The translations under genes and the position numbers were made by a program. The notes below the pieces were generated by a model. It was not told the DNA's origin. It saw nothing but the letters and a program-made list of their open reading frames with translations, and made no database searches. Below are positions 63,281-64,000 of a DNA stretch of 64,000 bases, one piece after another (the first letter of the stretch is position 1; each line of letters begins with the position of its first letter). The stretch comes from Rhizobium sp. CIAT894 (lineage in GTDB: Bacteria > Pseudomonadota > Alphaproteobacteria > Rhizobiales > Rhizobiaceae), in NCBI RefSeq assembly GCF_000172795.2, contig NZ_CP020947.1, positions 3,624,501-3,688,500 of the forward strand, given 5' to 3'.

Positions 63281-63775
63281 ATGACAGACAGACCGTCCGT
63301 CGCCATCATCATGGGCAGCCAGTCCGACTGGGAGACCATGAAGAACGCCGCCGACACGCTGGAGGCGCTGGAGATCCCTTATGATGCGCGCATCATTTCG
63401 GCGCACCGCACAGTCGACCGGCTGGTCAATTTTGCCAAGGGCGCACGGGCGGAAGGCTTCAAGGTCATCATCGCCGGCGCCGGCGGCGCAGCCCATCTGC
63501 CTGGCATGACCGCATCGATGACGCCGCTGCCGGTTTTCGGCGTGCCGGTCCAGTCCAAAGCCCTCTCCGGCCAGGACAGCCTTCTTTCCATCGTGCAGAT
63601 GCCGGCCGGCATTCCGGTGGGAACGCTCGCCATCGGCAAGGCCGGCGCGGTCAACGCCGCCCTTCTTGCCGCCGCTGTCCTTGCCCTCGCCGACGACGAA
63701 ATCGCCGACCGGCTCGACGAGTGGCGCGAGCGCCAGAGTGCTGCCGTCGCCGAATACCCGATGGACGACCTATGA
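63281..63775 (+). CDS. purE: N5-carboxyaminoimidazole ribonucleotide mutase PurE
   Basis: Encodes 164 residues. The PurE marks are [19 protein letters not shown] at the start, [19 protein letters not shown] near residue 35 with the catalytic His, and [19 protein letters not shown] near residue 65. It moves the carboxyl group in purine synthesis. The ATG at 63281 gives the family start. It overlaps purK by 4 bases (ATGA), the common coupled arrangement. Confidence 0.97.
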   Translation: MTDRPSVAIIMGSQSDWETMKNAADTLEALEIPYDARIISAHRTVDRLVNFAKGARAEGFKVIIAGAGGAAHLPGMTASMTPLPVFGVPVQSKALSGQDSLLSIVQMPAGIPVGTLAIGKAGAVNAALLAAAVLALADDEIADRLDEWRERQSAAVAEYPMDDL

Positions 63776-64000
63776 CGGCAAGAACGATCGGCATCATCGG
63801 CGGCGGCCAGCTCGGCCGCATGCTGGCCATTGCCGCCGCAAGGTTGAATTTTCGCACGATCATTCTCGAGCCGCAGACCGACTGCCCGGCCGCCCAGCTC
63901 GCCAACCGGCAGATTGTCGCCGCCTATGACGATCCGGCGGCACTGGCCGAACTGGCGCATGCCTGCGATATCGTCACCTACGAATTCGAAAACGTGCCCG
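63772..64000 (+). CDS. purK: N5-carboxyaminoimidazole ribonucleotide synthase PurK (5' part, continues past window)
   Basis: The first 76 residues are present: [20 protein letters not shown], then [20 protein letters not shown] and VTYEFENVP at the window edge. This is the N-terminal ATP-grasp pre-domain of PurK, which carboxylates AIR with ATP and bicarbonate. It overlaps the purE stop. The remaining ~280 residues lie outside the window. Confidence 0.95.
   Translation, partial: MTARTIGIIGGGQLGRMLAIAAARLNFRTIILEPQTDCPAAQLANRQIVAAYDDPAALAELAHACDIVTYEFENVP

Noticed and set aside
1..64000. CRISPR arrays, tRNA or rRNA genes, prophage
   Set aside because: No regularly spaced repeats, no cloverleaf candidates and no phage structural genes were found on reading both strands.

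Overview
The window is about 64 kb of high-GC, gene-dense chromosome from an alphaproteobacterium of the order Hyphomicrobiales. It most resembles the Rhizobium etli / R. leguminosarum group. The reasons are the gene set (lpiA-acvB, rcdA with CtrA-type boxes, an ECF42 sigma factor with its DGPF partner, an EcfG-type promoter), rhizobial intergenic palindromes, and alphaproteobacterial LexA boxes of the form GTTC-N7-GTTC. I saw no rRNA, tRNA, CRISPR array, prophage or intact insertion sequence.

Layout: 1-5.4 kb holds the end of an NAD-dependent epimerase, 5-formyl-THF cyclo-ligase, a YmdB-type phosphoesterase, an exported metallo-hydrolase, a flavin-binding stress protein, YebC and a luciferase-like monooxygenase. 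5.5-12.4 kb holds a chemoreceptor and the ruvC-ruvA-ruvB recombination cluster. A vapBC toxin-antitoxin pair sits between ruvC and ruvA, with an exact LexA box just upstream of it. 12.4-13.9 kb is a small accessory patch with a membrane protein and an IS630 remnant. 14-23.5 kb has DinB, the lpiA-acvB lipid-modification operon, a DoxX gene broken by a stop codon, an MscS channel, 6-phosphogluconate dehydrogenase and an ArsR/SRPBCC divergent pair. 23.6-34.4 kb has an epimerase remnant, 6S RNA, zapA and a central carbon block (tkt, gap, pgk, fba). Inside that block are an aminoglycoside 6'-acetyltransferase homologue and a K+/H+ antiporter.

34.4-47.5 kb carries rhizobial repeats, phzF, an MFS transporter, rcdA, rpmE, an ABC exporter, an orphan TctC-type binding protein, the ECF42 pair, a MotA/OmpA-like inner-membrane motor pair and suhB. 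47.7-59.4 kb is a complete second-type chemosensory cluster: STAS protein, cheY, cheA, cheW, two near-identical chemoreceptors, cheW, cheR and cheB. Divergent from it is a soluble receptor-like protein. The window closes with a Sel1-repeat protein, a thiamine phosphate synthase homologue, a TauE transporter, an ArsR regulator, two small DUF465 proteins and purE-purK (purK cut by the window edge).

Most of this is ordinary chromosomal backbone. The points that deserve attention are: the SOS-linked vapBC in the ruv operon; the regulatory region of rcdA, with two CtrA-type boxes and a possible small RNA; the rearranged 6S locus; the composite inverted repeats at 29.6 and 42.2 kb; and the STAS / soluble-receptor additions to the chemosensory cluster. 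Functions are assigned by recognising protein families from sequence; no database search was run.
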